A stretch of 64,000 bases of DNA from Elusimicrobia bacterium RIFCSPLOWO2_02_FULL_39_32. GTDB taxonomy: Bacteria; Elusimicrobiota; Elusimicrobia; 2-02-FULL-39-32. Of this stretch, positions 24,896 to 34,292 are shown piece after piece. Made by a program: the position numbers and the translations under genes. The notes beneath the pieces were generated by a model, which made no database searches, was not told where the DNA came from, and saw nothing but the letters and a program-made list of their open reading frames with translations. Position 1 is the stretch's first letter. Each line of letters starts with the position of its first letter. The stretch lies in the NCBI GenBank assembly GCA_001800135.1, contig MGUU01000025.1, positions 62,001 to 126,000 on the forward strand, written 5' to 3'.

Positions 24896-25354
24896 ATGAA
24901 AGTTTTTATGAAATCGTTTACACTGATCCTATTATTGACAGGCATTGTTTTTTCCGCATGTGTTCAATGCACGAGTTGCATTGGAACCGGATTTATAACC
25001 TGCCAAGATTGCCATGGATCTGGCGAACATGATAAGGAATGTTATTCCTGTAATGGCAGAAGATATTTTGATAACCATTGCAACACCTGTGAAGGATCAG
25101 GGCAACTAACCTCTCTTTGTAAAACCTGCCAAGGTGAAGGGTCCTCTGGATCAAAAAGGGAAGCTTGTTATTCCTGCCAAGGCAGCGGGTTTGTAAAATA
25201 CAACTGTTATGTTTGCGGCGGCGGTGGATTTAAACGAACTGAATGTTTTACCTGTCATGCGCAAGGCCAAATAAAAGATAAATGTTTTACCTGCAATGGA
25301 AGAGGCAAAGTAGAATGCAGCGAATGTCAAGGAACCAGAGAAATCTGCAATTAA
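24896..25354 (+). CDS. Exported DnaJ-type CxxC repeat protein
   Basis: 152 residues. A signal peptide (KSFTLILLLTGIVFSA) ends at a Cys that may be lipidated, though FSAC is not a classic lipobox. The mature part is almost entirely about ten CxxCxGxG-like repeats (CQDCHGSG, CNTCEGSG, CKTCQGEG, CYSCQGSG, CFTCNGRG and others), the zinc-binding motif of the DnaJ central domain, here doubled or more in number and placed outside the cytoplasm. No J domain is present. It may bind zinc or act in thiol chemistry on exported proteins; this is inference. GAGG lies 7 nt before the ATG and the gene stands alone, divergent from the polyketide synthase. Confidence 0.8.
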   Translation: MKVFMKSFTLILLLTGIVFSACVQCTSCIGTGFITCQDCHGSGEHDKECYSCNGRRYFDNHCNTCEGSGQLTSLCKTCQGEGSSGSKREACYSCQGSGFVKYNCYVCGGGGFKRTECFTCHAQGQIKDKCFTCNGRGKVECSECQGTREICN

Positions 25355-25397
25355 TTCAATTCTTTAAAACTAGCTGACTGATCCAAACTCTTAAACT

Positions 25398-26357
25398 TTA
25401 ATCTCTCACCCAACGAAAAGTCTTCAATTTTTCCAATAATTCTTTAGAAAGTAAATTTCCATCAGAGCTAGAGATATTTTCCTCAGCCTGTTGAATGGAA
25501 CGAATTCCAGGAATTACAGTAGAAACTGTAGGATGAGAAAGACAAAATTTTAAAGCCCCAACTGTTAAACTCTTTATCTCCCCACTGACCAAAAATTTAA
25601 GTTTTTCCACCCTTTCTACTGTTTCTTTTAAAATGTCAGGAGAAAAATAATCTCTGCGCCAGTCTCCTTCTTCAAACACCTTATCTTTAGTAAATTTTCC
25701 AGTTAAAGAACCCTCATCCAAAGGCACTCTTGCGATCACCCCTACATTTTTTTCCTTGCATAAAAGAAATAGACGGTCTTCTGGAGACTGATCAAAAATA
25801 TTGTAAATCACCTGCACACTATCTGCCATTCCAGATTGAACTAATTCTAAAGCTTCATCCGGCGCATGGTCATTGAGTGAAACCCCAATAAAACGAATTT
25901 TTCCTTCCTGTTTAAGTTTAAGAAGAGTTTCATACCAGTCATTTTCTTTTACCCAATTCGGCGCCCAAACATGCAATTGCTGAAGATCAACACATTCCAT
26001 TTTTAGATTCCTTAAACTTTTTTCTGTCTGTTCTCTAATCCAATCCGCAGGAAACGCTTCTTTGATAGGGGTCCCTTTTTTTGCAGGCCACTGCCAATTT
26101 TTTGGAGGGATTTTAGTGGCAACGAAAAATTTCCCTTTTCTTTCCCTATAGACTTTTGCGATTAACTGTTCCGAATGTCCCTTGCCATAGACCGCAGCAG
26201 TATCTATAAAGTTTACTCCTAAATCTAAAGAGCGGCGCAAGGCTTTAAGAGAAACCTCATCATCTGTTTTTCCCCACATGCCTCCGCCAATGGCCCATGC
26301 GCCAAAACCTATTTCTGAAACTTTTAAATTCGTTTTTCCTAAAATTCTATAGTTCAT
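25398..26357 (-). CDS. Aldo/keto reductase
   Basis: 319 residues beginning MNYRILGKTNLKVSEIGFGA. The TIM-barrel family motifs are FIDTAAVYGKGHSEQLIAK (with catalytic Asp and Tyr), the Lys in FFVATKIPPKNW, and the His in VDLQQLHVW. NADPH-binding residues in the end segment SLTVGALKFCLSHPTVSTVIPG are as expected. The substrate is unknown. An in-frame start 9 codons upstream has no ribosome-binding site, so the family start at 26357 is chosen. It is the last gene behind mnmG, 93 nt downstream. Confidence 0.88.
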   Translation of the reverse strand: MNYRILGKTNLKVSEIGFGAWAIGGGMWGKTDDEVSLKALRRSLDLGVNFIDTAAVYGKGHSEQLIAKVYRERKGKFFVATKIPPKNWQWPAKKGTPIKEAFPADWIREQTEKSLRNLKMECVDLQQLHVWAPNWVKENDWYETLLKLKQEGKIRFIGVSLNDHAPDEALELVQSGMADSVQVIYNIFDQSPEDRLFLLCKEKNVGVIARVPLDEGSLTGKFTKDKVFEEGDWRRDYFSPDILKETVERVEKLKFLVSGEIKSLTVGALKFCLSHPTVSTVIPGIRSIQQAEENISSSDGNLLSKELLEKLKTFRWVRD

Positions 26358-26450
26358 AACACCAAGCCCAAAGCTAAGCAGCAATACAGTTTGAATTCTA
26401 TTTCTAAGTAAATATTTCTGTCTAACATAATAAATAAGGATCCAAAAAAA

Positions 26451-28307
26451 TTATAGAGAATTTGTGTGAGAGAACTGACGACTAAATCTTTCAAGATAAA
26501 CCAATAAAATGCCAATATCAGCAGGGGTTACTCCTGGGATGCGCGAGGCCTGGCCTATGGTTCTAGGCAAAACTTTTTTAAATTTTTGACGGGATTCCAA
26601 AAGAAGGCCTGGCACTGAATCAAAATCAAAATTAGATGGGATCTGTTTTCTTTCCATCTTTGCAAATTTTGCGATCATCTGGTTTTGCCGATTCAAGTAA
26701 CCTGCATATTTTTTTTGAATCCCGGCCTGAAGCTCTACTTTTTCATCTGACCATGGAAAAATTTCTTTTGAATGTTGAGTCTCTGACTCTCGTGACCTCA
26801 AATCAGGTTGAAAACCGGTTTTTAAGGCAGCTTCATCATTAAAACTATTGATTCCTTCCGATTTCCGAACTATTCTTTTTCTATACTCGGAAAATCTCTC
26901 ATAGAGTTCTTGAGATATAAGACCAAACTTATAACCAAAATCCATGAGCCTTAAATCAGAATTATCGCTTCTTAAAAGCAGCCTGTATTCTGCTCTGGAA
27001 GTAAACAAACGATAGGGTTCATCTACCCCTTTAGTCACCAAATCATCAATCATCACTCCGATATAAGCCTCATCTCTCCTCAAAACAAAAGTCTCCTCTT
27101 TTTTTATCTTTAACGCGGCATTGATCCCTGCCATAAGCCCTTGTCCAGCAGCCTCTTCATAACCAGTAGTTCCACAGATTTGTCCAGCAAAATAAAGAGA
27201 CTCCACATTCTTTGTTTCTAGAGTTGGAAACAATTGAGTGGGAGGACAAAAATCATATTCTACAGCGTATCCTGCGCGCATCATTTCTGCAGATTCTAAG
27301 CCTGGGACTGTGCGCACTATTTGCCATTGCACATCCTCTGGCAAACTGGTGGACAAACCATTAACATAAATTTCTTCCGTATGATATCCTTCTGGCTCTA
27401 AAAAAATTTGATGCCGCTTATGATGAGGGAACTTCACCACCTTATCTTCAATACTTGGGCAGTAACGAGGCCCAATGGATTTAATTTTTCCTGTATAAAG
27501 CGGGGAACGGTCTAAATTTTCCCGAATAATCTGATGGGTTAGTTCATTGCTATAAGTTAAGTAACAAGGAAGCTGTTCTTGTCTGATTTTTTCTGTAAAG
27601 TGAGAAAAAGGAAGTGGAGGATTGTCCCCGGGTTGAATCGCGCATTTTGAGAAATCAATTGTTTTTGCGTTCAGGCGCATGGGAGTTCCAGTTTTCATTC
27701 TGCCAACTTCAAACCCTAATTCTTTTAAAGAGTCTGTGAGAAATTCTGCTCTGCCTTCCCCAGCTCGTCCCCCAGGCTGGTGATGCATTCCATAATGAAG
27801 AAGACCTCTTAAAAATGTTCCTGTGGTAAGAATCACCGCGCTTGCATAAAATTCTATTCCAGACTTAGTGAGAATCCCTGAAATTTTTTTCCTGGAACCA
27901 TCCAAGGTTTGTTCTATTAAGAGTCCGGACACTTCCCCTTGCCTTAAATCCAAATTTTTTTCTTGTTCAATCACATGTTTGATTGTAAATTGATAAAGCT
28001 TTTTATCGCACTGAGCTCTAGGAGACTGCACCGCAGGACCTTTAGAAGAATTTAAAATCCGAAACTGCAAGCCGGTTTTATCCGTATTCTTTGCCATTTC
28101 ACCGCCTAAAGCATCTATTTCTCTAACCACCTGCCCTTTGCCCAGCCCTCCAATAGAAGGATTGCAAGACATTTGACCCACAGAATCTAGATTCATGGTT
28201 AGAAGCAATGTTTTTAAACCCATGCGCGCTGAGGCTAAAGAGGCTTCGCAGCCAGCATGGCCTGCGCCTACTACAATAACATCATAGGTTTTAGAATAAG
28301 AAATCAT
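26451..28307 (-). CDS. mnmG: tRNA uridine-5-carboxymethylaminomethyl modification enzyme MnmG (GidA)
   Basis: 618 residues, near the usual ~630. The FAD-binding site is VIVVGAGHAGCEASLASARMG; the family signatures CNPSIGGLGKG and GTPMRL are present, as are PSIEDKVVKFP and the C-terminal helical domain ending GVTPADIGILLVYLERF. With MnmE it installs the cmnm5 group on U34 of tRNAs. mnmE lies three genes upstream in the same run, so both subunits should be made together. The start overlaps the stop of the MFS gene by 4 nt. Confidence 0.97.
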   Translation of the reverse strand: MISYSKTYDVIVVGAGHAGCEASLASARMGLKTLLLTMNLDSVGQMSCNPSIGGLGKGQVVREIDALGGEMAKNTDKTGLQFRILNSSKGPAVQSPRAQCDKKLYQFTIKHVIEQEKNLDLRQGEVSGLLIEQTLDGSRKKISGILTKSGIEFYASAVILTTGTFLRGLLHYGMHHQPGGRAGEGRAEFLTDSLKELGFEVGRMKTGTPMRLNAKTIDFSKCAIQPGDNPPLPFSHFTEKIRQEQLPCYLTYSNELTHQIIRENLDRSPLYTGKIKSIGPRYCPSIEDKVVKFPHHKRHQIFLEPEGYHTEEIYVNGLSTSLPEDVQWQIVRTVPGLESAEMMRAGYAVEYDFCPPTQLFPTLETKNVESLYFAGQICGTTGYEEAAGQGLMAGINAALKIKKEETFVLRRDEAYIGVMIDDLVTKGVDEPYRLFTSRAEYRLLLRSDNSDLRLMDFGYKFGLISQELYERFSEYRKRIVRKSEGINSFNDEAALKTGFQPDLRSRESETQHSKEIFPWSDEKVELQAGIQKKYAGYLNRQNQMIAKFAKMERKQIPSNFDFDSVPGLLLESRQKFKKVLPRTIGQASRIPGVTPADIGILLVYLERFSRQFSHTNSL

Positions 28308-29596
28308 GGGTTTGTTATTTTATCATTATTCAGGGTATTCGGGTTAACGTAAAAAAGTAAAAAAATGCCGGCAATAAAGAAAAAAGTTAAACTAAAAACA
28401 GCGATGCGCAAAGAAAAAAACTGAACTAAAAGCCCAAAGGTCAAAGGGCCAACCACATTTGAAACTTTTCCTGTAAGCGCAAAAAAACCAAAAAATTGAG
28501 CGCTTTGTTCTTTTGGGGTAAGCAAGGACAAAAAAGAACGGCTTGCGGATTGGCTGCCGCCTAAAATCAGTCCAATCACTGCTCCCAAAATCCAAAATTC
28601 AAATTTTGATTTTAAAATTAAAGCTGCCCACACCGTTACCGCGCAAAAAATAATAAGAGTACACCAAATTGAAATTTTATGACCCCAAGTGTCTGCCATG
28701 CTCCCAAATAATAGAGAGCCTAAAAATGCTACCCCTTGAATCAAAAGAAAGCAAAGGATCAGTTCGCTTTGGCTCATCTTAAGTTCCTGGGCTCCAAAAA
28801 TAGAGGCCATGATAATAATGGTTTCAATGCCATCATTATAAATTAAGTAAGCAAGAAAAAATTTAAAAATTTCTTTATGCTTTTTTAAATCTTTTAGAGT
28901 TTGCAGGACGTTTTGAAATCCAATAAAAAATGAACTTTCCTTTTCTAATTGCGGGCTCTTGGGTTCATCCAGCCAGAAAAAAATAGGAAGGGAAAATAAT
29001 ATCCACCAAAGTGATACTGAAAAAATGGCTGCTCGCGTAGGAAAATGATTTTCCAAAGGAATAAAAAACCATTCAGGCTGCTGAATCATCAAAAGGTTGA
29101 TAAAAAGAAGAAGCCCTCCGCCAATATAACCAAAAGCCCAGCCAATGGCTGAAACCCTTCCTACTGTATTTGGAGTTGAAAGACTTTTAAGAAACGCATT
29201 ATAAAAAACATTGGCAAGCGCAAACCCGCTGTTTGCCAGAATAAAAAAAAGCGCCGCGGCCCAATAATCTCCTTCTTTAAAACAGCTTAAAAATCCAGTG
29301 GAAATCGCGCCTAAAAGAGAAAATAAAATCAGAGACTTCTTTTTCGTATTGGAAAGATCAGCTCGGGCTCCAAGAATTGGAGAAAGAAAAAAAATAATGA
29401 GAGTAGAAAAAGAAAAACTATAAGCCCAAAAAGCTTCGGAAGGGATTAAGAACTTGCCAACTAAAACGCCGCCTGAGCAGATTACTTTTACAAAATAAAC
29501 ATTAAAAATTACGGCAAGAATGGTTGTTGCAAAAGCAGAGTTTGCAAAATCGTAAAATGCCCAGGCAAAAACTTGTCTATTAATAAGAGATTTCAT
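28304..29596 (-). CDS. MFS transporter, UMF1 (Atg22-like) family
   Basis: 430 residues with about 12 membrane helices. The start RQVFAWAFYDFANSAFATTI is the UMF1 signature, followed by FLSPILGARADLSNTKK (loop 2-3 motif A), a helix pair broken by DEPKSPQLEKES and LGGSQSASRSFLSLLTP in the second half. Family members are linked to efflux of amino acids in eukaryotic vacuoles; bacterial substrates are unknown. It sits between the EF-Tu-like protein and mnmG on the same strand, overlapping mnmG by 4 nt. Confidence 0.88.
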   Translation of the reverse strand: MKSLINRQVFAWAFYDFANSAFATTILAVIFNVYFVKVICSGGVLVGKFLIPSEAFWAYSFSFSTLIIFFLSPILGARADLSNTKKKSLILFSLLGAISTGFLSCFKEGDYWAAALFFILANSGFALANVFYNAFLKSLSTPNTVGRVSAIGWAFGYIGGGLLLFINLLMIQQPEWFFIPLENHFPTRAAIFSVSLWWILFSLPIFFWLDEPKSPQLEKESSFFIGFQNVLQTLKDLKKHKEIFKFFLAYLIYNDGIETIIIMASIFGAQELKMSQSELILCFLLIQGVAFLGSLLFGSMADTWGHKISIWCTLIIFCAVTVWAALILKSKFEFWILGAVIGLILGGSQSASRSFLSLLTPKEQSAQFFGFFALTGKVSNVVGPLTFGLLVQFFSLRIAVFSLTFFFIAGIFLLFYVNPNTLNNDKITNP

Positions 29597-29665
29597 TTAA
29601 ACCCAAAACTTGGCTATAGAAATGAAACCCGATTTATTTGCTGCTCTAAAATTAAGATCTAAAAT

Positions 29666-30127
29666 TTAAGCGACTAAATAAACCTTGTCCCCTTTACGGC
29701 ACTTATCATTCACCTTAATGCCTAGAGAATCTCCTCTTCTCGCGCTTTGCACAGGCACATGATTAATCTGCATGGATTCCACTTTTTGGGTTAAATCCGT
29801 AGTATGTCCGTGAATATGTATGGTATCGCCTACAACTAAAGCTGCTTCTAAAATTAAAGCAACCACCCCAATATGAGAAAAATAATCCTCTACATCCCCT
29901 AATTTTGTTTCATTAGCTGCAGGACGATATCCTGTTTGCAAAGGTTGAGGCGCGGCTTTTGTTCTCCTGGCAGGTTTAGAACCTTTTTTTACTTTTTTTA
30001 TCCGTTTTTTAGATTTTAAAGTTTTTGACTTTTGTTTTTTTAAACTTTTTTTCTTTGCGGTTTTTACTTTTAGTTTTGATTTTTTTGCTGCGGTTTTCTT
30101 TTTTATCTTTTTATTTTTTTTCTTCAT
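29666..30127 (-). CDS. Translation-factor-like beta-barrel protein with a Lys-rich N-terminal tail
   Basis: 153 residues. The first ~60 residues are nearly all Lys with some Ala, Ser, Arg and Thr (KKKNKKIKKKTAAKKSK and so on), like histone H1 tails. Residues 75-153 form a compact domain, KLGDVEDYFSHIGVVALILE, VGDTIHIHGHTTDLTQKVES and GDSLGIKVNDKCRKGDKVYL, which resembles domain 2 of translation GTPases and the C-terminal barrel of U32 peptidases. No GTPase domain is present. It probably binds nucleic acid through the tail. Its ATG follows the CDF stop with no gap. Confidence 0.65.
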   Translation of the reverse strand: MKKKNKKIKKKTAAKKSKLKVKTAKKKSLKKQKSKTLKSKKRIKKVKKGSKPARRTKAAPQPLQTGYRPAANETKLGDVEDYFSHIGVVALILEAALVVGDTIHIHGHTTDLTQKVESMQINHVPVQSARRGDSLGIKVNDKCRKGDKVYLVA

Positions 30128-31027
30128 TTAAGGTTTTACCTCCTCATGCCATTTCTCTGACTCAATTTGGACCGTAGAATGAATTATATTAAACTTTTTC
30201 TGAAGAATGGTATCTATTTTCTGTAAAATAAATTTCTGTTCCTGCATCTTTTCATGGGGAAGCGTTACATGCATGGAAAGCGCGCAAATGTGAGAACAGA
30301 TGTTCCAAATATGTAAATCCCTTACGCTTTTCTTGCCGCAAAGCGATTCCATCTCCTCAATGATAATCCCTCTATCCAAACCTTTGGGCACGCCTTCCAA
30401 AAGAATATGAACCGAATCCTTAAAAATACGAAAAGCGCTGAACACAATAATTACGGAAACAAAGATGGCTGCAATTGGATCAACCACATTATTCTTGGTC
30501 GCTAAAATGATTCCGCCGCTTAAAACAACCGCGCAGCTTGCTAATGCGTCTCCTACAGCATGCAAAAAAGCGCTGCGCACATTGACATCCTCCCCTAAAT
30601 GAGGGTGTAATTTCCAAATCACAAATAGATTAACTAAAAGCCCAAAAAGAGCGATCCCTAACATCTCCATGCTTAAAATCTCTTCTGGCTGGACTAACCT
30701 TCTTAGCGCATGCCAAAAAATCGTAAAAGCAATTAAAAAAACTGTTAACCCATTCACAATGGCTGCGAAAACCTCCAATCTGTGCCAGCCAAAAGTGCGA
30801 GTGTCAGAAATTGGCCTTTCTGCTAAAAGGATGGCGGTGTAAGATAAGATAAAACTTAAAAGATCCATAAAAACATGAGCAGCGTCAGATAGTAAGGCTA
30901 AAGAGTTAGTCCAAATCCCGCCAATCACTTCAATCACTAAAATTCCAGCTGTGGCGCCAATAGCCAGCTTCAAAGCTTTTTTTGAATGGCTGCTGTCTCT
31001 ATGTTCGTGATGGTTTTTAATGTTCAT
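30128..31027 (-). CDS. Cation diffusion facilitator (CzcD/ZitB-like)
   Basis: 299 residues: a His-rich N-terminus (NHHEHRDSSHSKK), six membrane helices and a cytoplasmic domain. The metal site is visible as SLALLSDAAHVFMD in helix 2 and HAVGDALASC in helix 5, the H-x-x-x-D arrangement typical of zinc-transporting members. The C-terminal domain carries DLHIWNICSHICALSMHVTL. Export of Zn2+ or a related ion is likely. Its ATG overlaps the mnmE stop by one base (TAATG). Confidence 0.92.
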   Translation of the reverse strand: MNIKNHHEHRDSSHSKKALKLAIGATAGILVIEVIGGIWTNSLALLSDAAHVFMDLLSFILSYTAILLAERPISDTRTFGWHRLEVFAAIVNGLTVFLIAFTIFWHALRRLVQPEEILSMEMLGIALFGLLVNLFVIWKLHPHLGEDVNVRSAFLHAVGDALASCAVVLSGGIILATKNNVVDPIAAIFVSVIIVFSAFRIFKDSVHILLEGVPKGLDRGIIIEEMESLCGKKSVRDLHIWNICSHICALSMHVTLPHEKMQEQKFILQKIDTILQKKFNIIHSTVQIESEKWHEEVKP

Positions 31028-32439
31028 TATTTACCTATGCAAAATTTTGAAAAAATCTCTTTTAATAAATCTTCCGTAACCACTTCCCCAACAATCATCC
31101 CTAAAGCATCCAATGCGCCTTTAAGCTCCATGGCTAAACATTCTTCCATGGAACTTTCACGACACAAAGCGCTGGCTCGATTTAAATTTTCATGGGCTTG
31201 GCAAAGCGCATTCTTCTGACGCAGGGAACTAACCGCCATTCCTGAACAAATTTCTTCTTTTATTTCTCCTTTTGGCAAAAGCTGTGAAGCTAACTCCTGC
31301 ATTAAATTTTCAATTCCTTGATTTTTCAAACTAGATATAAAAATAAATGAAAGTTTTGGAAAAAAATTATTTATTTCCTCCTTATTAATTTTAGTTTCTA
31401 AATCATTCTTATTAATAGCCAAGATCACCTTTTCTTTATTTTTAACCAACTCCCATATTTTTTTATCTTCCAAACTAAATTTCTCGCTTCCATCACAAAC
31501 CACAATGACAGCATCAGACTTTTCTAAAGATTTTAAAGTGCGCTCAATCCCGATCTGTTCTACAGGATCTACAACTCCTTGGCGAATGCCGGCTGTATCC
31601 ACTAAAAGCGCAGCCATTCCAAATAGGTCAAAACCTTCTTCAATCGTATCTCTGGTTGTGCCTGGAATGTGAGTGACAATTGAACGCTCGCTTTTAAGCA
31701 AACAATTTAAAAGAGAAGATTTGCCCACATTGGGCTTGCCAACAATAGAAATATGAACCCCTTCCCTTAATAAACGGCCAAATTTAAAACTATCAGCCAA
31801 TCTTTTTATTTTTTTAGATTCTTCCTCTAAAATAATCTTTATTTCTTGTAAGGAAAATAAAACTCCTGCGGTGGGATCGTCAGAATGATCTAGCCCCACT
31901 TCAATCTGAGCCAAAAGTTCTAGGAGTTTATTTCTAATTTTAGAAATCTCTTTGGAAAAAGAACCTTGAAGATGAGCTAAAGCAAGACGTTGAGAAAGTT
32001 CGGTTTGGGAGTGGATCAGATCAGCCACAGCTTCTGCCTGAGTTAAATCCATTTTGTTATTTAAAAAAGCCCTCTGGGTAAATTCTCCGGGTTCTGCCAG
32101 CCTTGCGCCATTTTTTGATAAAACATTTAAAATTTCTCTTAATGCCGCTAGACTCCCATGGCAGGTAAGCTCTATCAAATTTTCTCCTGTATAAGAGTGA
32201 GGGGCGCGAAAAAAAGTAACCATCACCTGGTCTAAGATCGTTTTCTCAACTTGGAAATAAGCTAAAGCAGCTTTCTGTGCAGGTACTGTTTCTAGGGATG
32301 AACCATTCGAAAACTTTAAAAAAGATGATAGGATTGGAACCGAGTTATGTCCTGAAATACGAATAATAGCTAATGCCCCAACCCCAATGGGCGTAGCAAG
32401 CGCGGCAATCGTATCATTTTCTAAGTAAGCTCCCTGCAT
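31027..32439 (-). CDS. mnmE: tRNA modification GTPase MnmE
   Basis: 470 residues. The N-terminal folate-binding domain starts TIAALATPIGVGALAIIRIS and includes ARLAEPGEFTQRAFLNNKMD. The G domain has G1 GKPNVGKSS, G2/G3 PGTTRDTIEE and VDTAGIRQ, and G4 NKND. The protein ends FCIGK, the conserved C-terminus with its catalytic-site Cys. It works with MnmG on wobble uridine 34. It begins 14 nt after the EVE-domain gene stop. Confidence 0.97.
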   Translation of the reverse strand: MQGAYLENDTIAALATPIGVGALAIIRISGHNSVPILSSFLKFSNGSSLETVPAQKAALAYFQVEKTILDQVMVTFFRAPHSYTGENLIELTCHGSLAALREILNVLSKNGARLAEPGEFTQRAFLNNKMDLTQAEAVADLIHSQTELSQRLALAHLQGSFSKEISKIRNKLLELLAQIEVGLDHSDDPTAGVLFSLQEIKIILEEESKKIKRLADSFKFGRLLREGVHISIVGKPNVGKSSLLNCLLKSERSIVTHIPGTTRDTIEEGFDLFGMAALLVDTAGIRQGVVDPVEQIGIERTLKSLEKSDAVIVVCDGSEKFSLEDKKIWELVKNKEKVILAINKNDLETKINKEEINNFFPKLSFIFISSLKNQGIENLMQELASQLLPKGEIKEEICSGMAVSSLRQKNALCQAHENLNRASALCRESSMEECLAMELKGALDALGMIVGEVVTEDLLKEIFSKFCIGK

Positions 32440-32452
32440 TTTTTATCCTCAC

Positions 32453-32878
32453 TTAAAGTTTTACATCTTTTTTAGCGCTTAAAGAGAGGAGCGCGTAAAA
32501 TTCTTCTTCAGTGACCGGCATAACAGAAAGTCTGCTTTGCTTAACAAGTTTCATCTCCTTTAATCTTTTATCTTTTTTAATCTCTTTTAAAGTTACAGGG
32601 AATGTTAAGGGTTTGTCAGCGGCTAATTCCACGCTCAGCCATCTCGGGTCTTGAGAAGTTGGGTCCTGAAAATGTTCCTTTACTACTTTTGCAATTCCAA
32701 CAATTTCTGGATTTTTCCCGCTATGATAAAAATAAACCAAATCTCCTTTTTTCATGCAGGCTAAATTATTTCTCGCCTGAAAATTCCTCACCCCATCCCA
32801 AGTCGCGCTTCTAGTTTTAAGAAGATCCTCCCATCCATATTCTTTAGGCTCAGATTTTACCAACCAAAAATTATTCAT
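32453..32878 (-). CDS. EVE domain protein
   Basis: 141 residues spanning one EVE (PUA-like) domain: NNFWLVKSEPKEYGWEDLL, ATWDGVRNFQARNNLACMKK, GDLVYFYHSGKNPEIVGIAK and DPRWLSVELAA. EVE domains bind modified bases in DNA or RNA and occur in restriction and tRNA-related contexts; human THYN1 is a relative. Here it sits between peptidase genes and mnmE, so a link to tRNA modification is possible but unproven. The start overlaps the preceding M16 stop by 8 nt. Confidence 0.92.
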   Translation of the reverse strand: MNNFWLVKSEPKEYGWEDLLKTRSATWDGVRNFQARNNLACMKKGDLVYFYHSGKNPEIVGIAKVVKEHFQDPTSQDPRWLSVELAADKPLTFPVTLKEIKKDKRLKEMKLVKQSRLSVMPVTEEEFYALLSLSAKKDVKL

Positions 32879-34292
32879 TAACTTTTAAGTCAATAGGTTG
32901 AACTGTTCCAAACTCCTTTAAAGGAACATCAAAACTTGCCTCTTCCCCAACCACCATTAAGGTCATCTCTTCTGGTTTTAGATATTTACGAGCAACTTCT
33001 AAAAGTTGGCTGGATGTAAGCTCTTCTATTTTTTGAGTGTAGGTTTCCAGATAATCTTTAGCAAAGCCAAAATAGTCTAAGTTCATTTTTTGGGTTACAA
33101 TCGCATGGCTAGAATTATAACGAAATATAAAAGAATTGATCAAAGCTTCTTTAGCGGCTTTTAATTCCTCTTCACTGACTAAAAAACTATTTAAACTTTC
33201 CACTTGTTTAAAAATAGAGCGTATGGCCTGCCCCAAAGTTTCGCTTTTAGTCTGGCAGCCTGCTGCAATAATGCCATAGTCATAGGGTTCAGAAAAAGAG
33301 CTCCCTACCCAGTAAGCAAGACCAGATCTGGATCGAACTTCCTTATAAAGACGGGAAGAAGAAGAACCTCCCAAAATTTCATTTAATACTTCTAAGGCAA
33401 ATCGGTCCGGGTTATGACGTTTAATGCCAAGCTGGCCAATCAAGACTGAAGCCTGATTAATTTTTTTCTCTGCAAATCCCACACCCTTAGCTTTTTTAAG
33501 GAATCGCTCTTGTTCCTGTAATGAAACAACCCCTGCTAATTCTCTTTTTTCTTTTTTCCAAGAAGAAAAATAATTTTCCAATTTTTGAATGATCTCTTTA
33601 CTGGAAAAATCTCCGGAAATCGCTATCATCATGTTATTAGGAAAATAGTATTGCTGATAAAAATTAAAAAGATCCTTGCGGGAAATTTTCTTAATAGAAG
33701 GAATTTCTTGCGTGCGGCTTAAAGGATGCTTTGGCCCATAAAGGAGTTTTCTAAACTCTCTGCGCGCGATCTGAAAAGGATCATCGTTTCTTCTGCGAAT
33801 GGTTTCAATGATCTTGGCTTTTTCAATTTCTAATTTCCTTTTGTCAAAATTAGGAGAAGTGAGCATTTCAAAAAATAGATTTAGGCCTTTATCTAAATCT
33901 TTGCTTAAAATAGATAAAGAAATGCTTCCTGATTCCAAATCTATTCCAGATTCCAGGCTCGCTCCCATAAATTCTAACTCTTCATCCATCTTTTCCACTT
34001 TTCTTTTGGTCGTGCCCCCGGCTCTAAGCAAAGCGCCGCACAAAGAGGCAAGACCTACCTCTCTGTCTGATTCAAACATGGTTCCTGTTCTAACCAAAGC
34101 TGTGAGTTGAACTAAAGGGAGCTCATGATCTTCTAACATAAAAAGAGTGGCGCCAGACTGAAGTGAATGGCTCTCTATTTTTGGAGGAAGAAATTTTAAA
34201 GTCTTAAATTCTGGTTCTTTAAGCGGATGAGCATTTAGAGCTGAAAAAAATAGAAAGAAAGATATTACAAAATAAGATAGAAATTTTTTCAT
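32871..34292 (-). CDS. M16 family peptidase-like protein, catalytically inactive subunit
   Basis: 473 residues with a signal peptide (KKFLSYFVISFFLFFSALNA). The M16 fold is clear (SGATLFMLEDHELPLVQLTA, NMMIAISGDFS, LGIKRHNPDRFALEVLNEIL, LYKEVRSRSGLAYWVGSSFS), but the zinc motif HxxEH is replaced by a segment GLASLCGALLRAGG with no His or Glu. The C-terminal substrate-binding half with the R/Y pair is kept. This is the usual inactive partner of a two-gene M16 heterodimer. It overlaps the active gene upstream by 4 nt. Confidence 0.88.
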   Translation of the reverse strand: MKKFLSYFVISFFLFFSALNAHPLKEPEFKTLKFLPPKIESHSLQSGATLFMLEDHELPLVQLTALVRTGTMFESDREVGLASLCGALLRAGGTTKRKVEKMDEELEFMGASLESGIDLESGSISLSILSKDLDKGLNLFFEMLTSPNFDKRKLEIEKAKIIETIRRRNDDPFQIARREFRKLLYGPKHPLSRTQEIPSIKKISRKDLFNFYQQYYFPNNMMIAISGDFSSKEIIQKLENYFSSWKKEKRELAGVVSLQEQERFLKKAKGVGFAEKKINQASVLIGQLGIKRHNPDRFALEVLNEILGGSSSSRLYKEVRSRSGLAYWVGSSFSEPYDYGIIAAGCQTKSETLGQAIRSIFKQVESLNSFLVSEEELKAAKEALINSFIFRYNSSHAIVTQKMNLDYFGFAKDYLETYTQKIEELTSSQLLEVARKYLKPEEMTLMVVGEEASFDVPLKEFGTVQPIDLKVNE

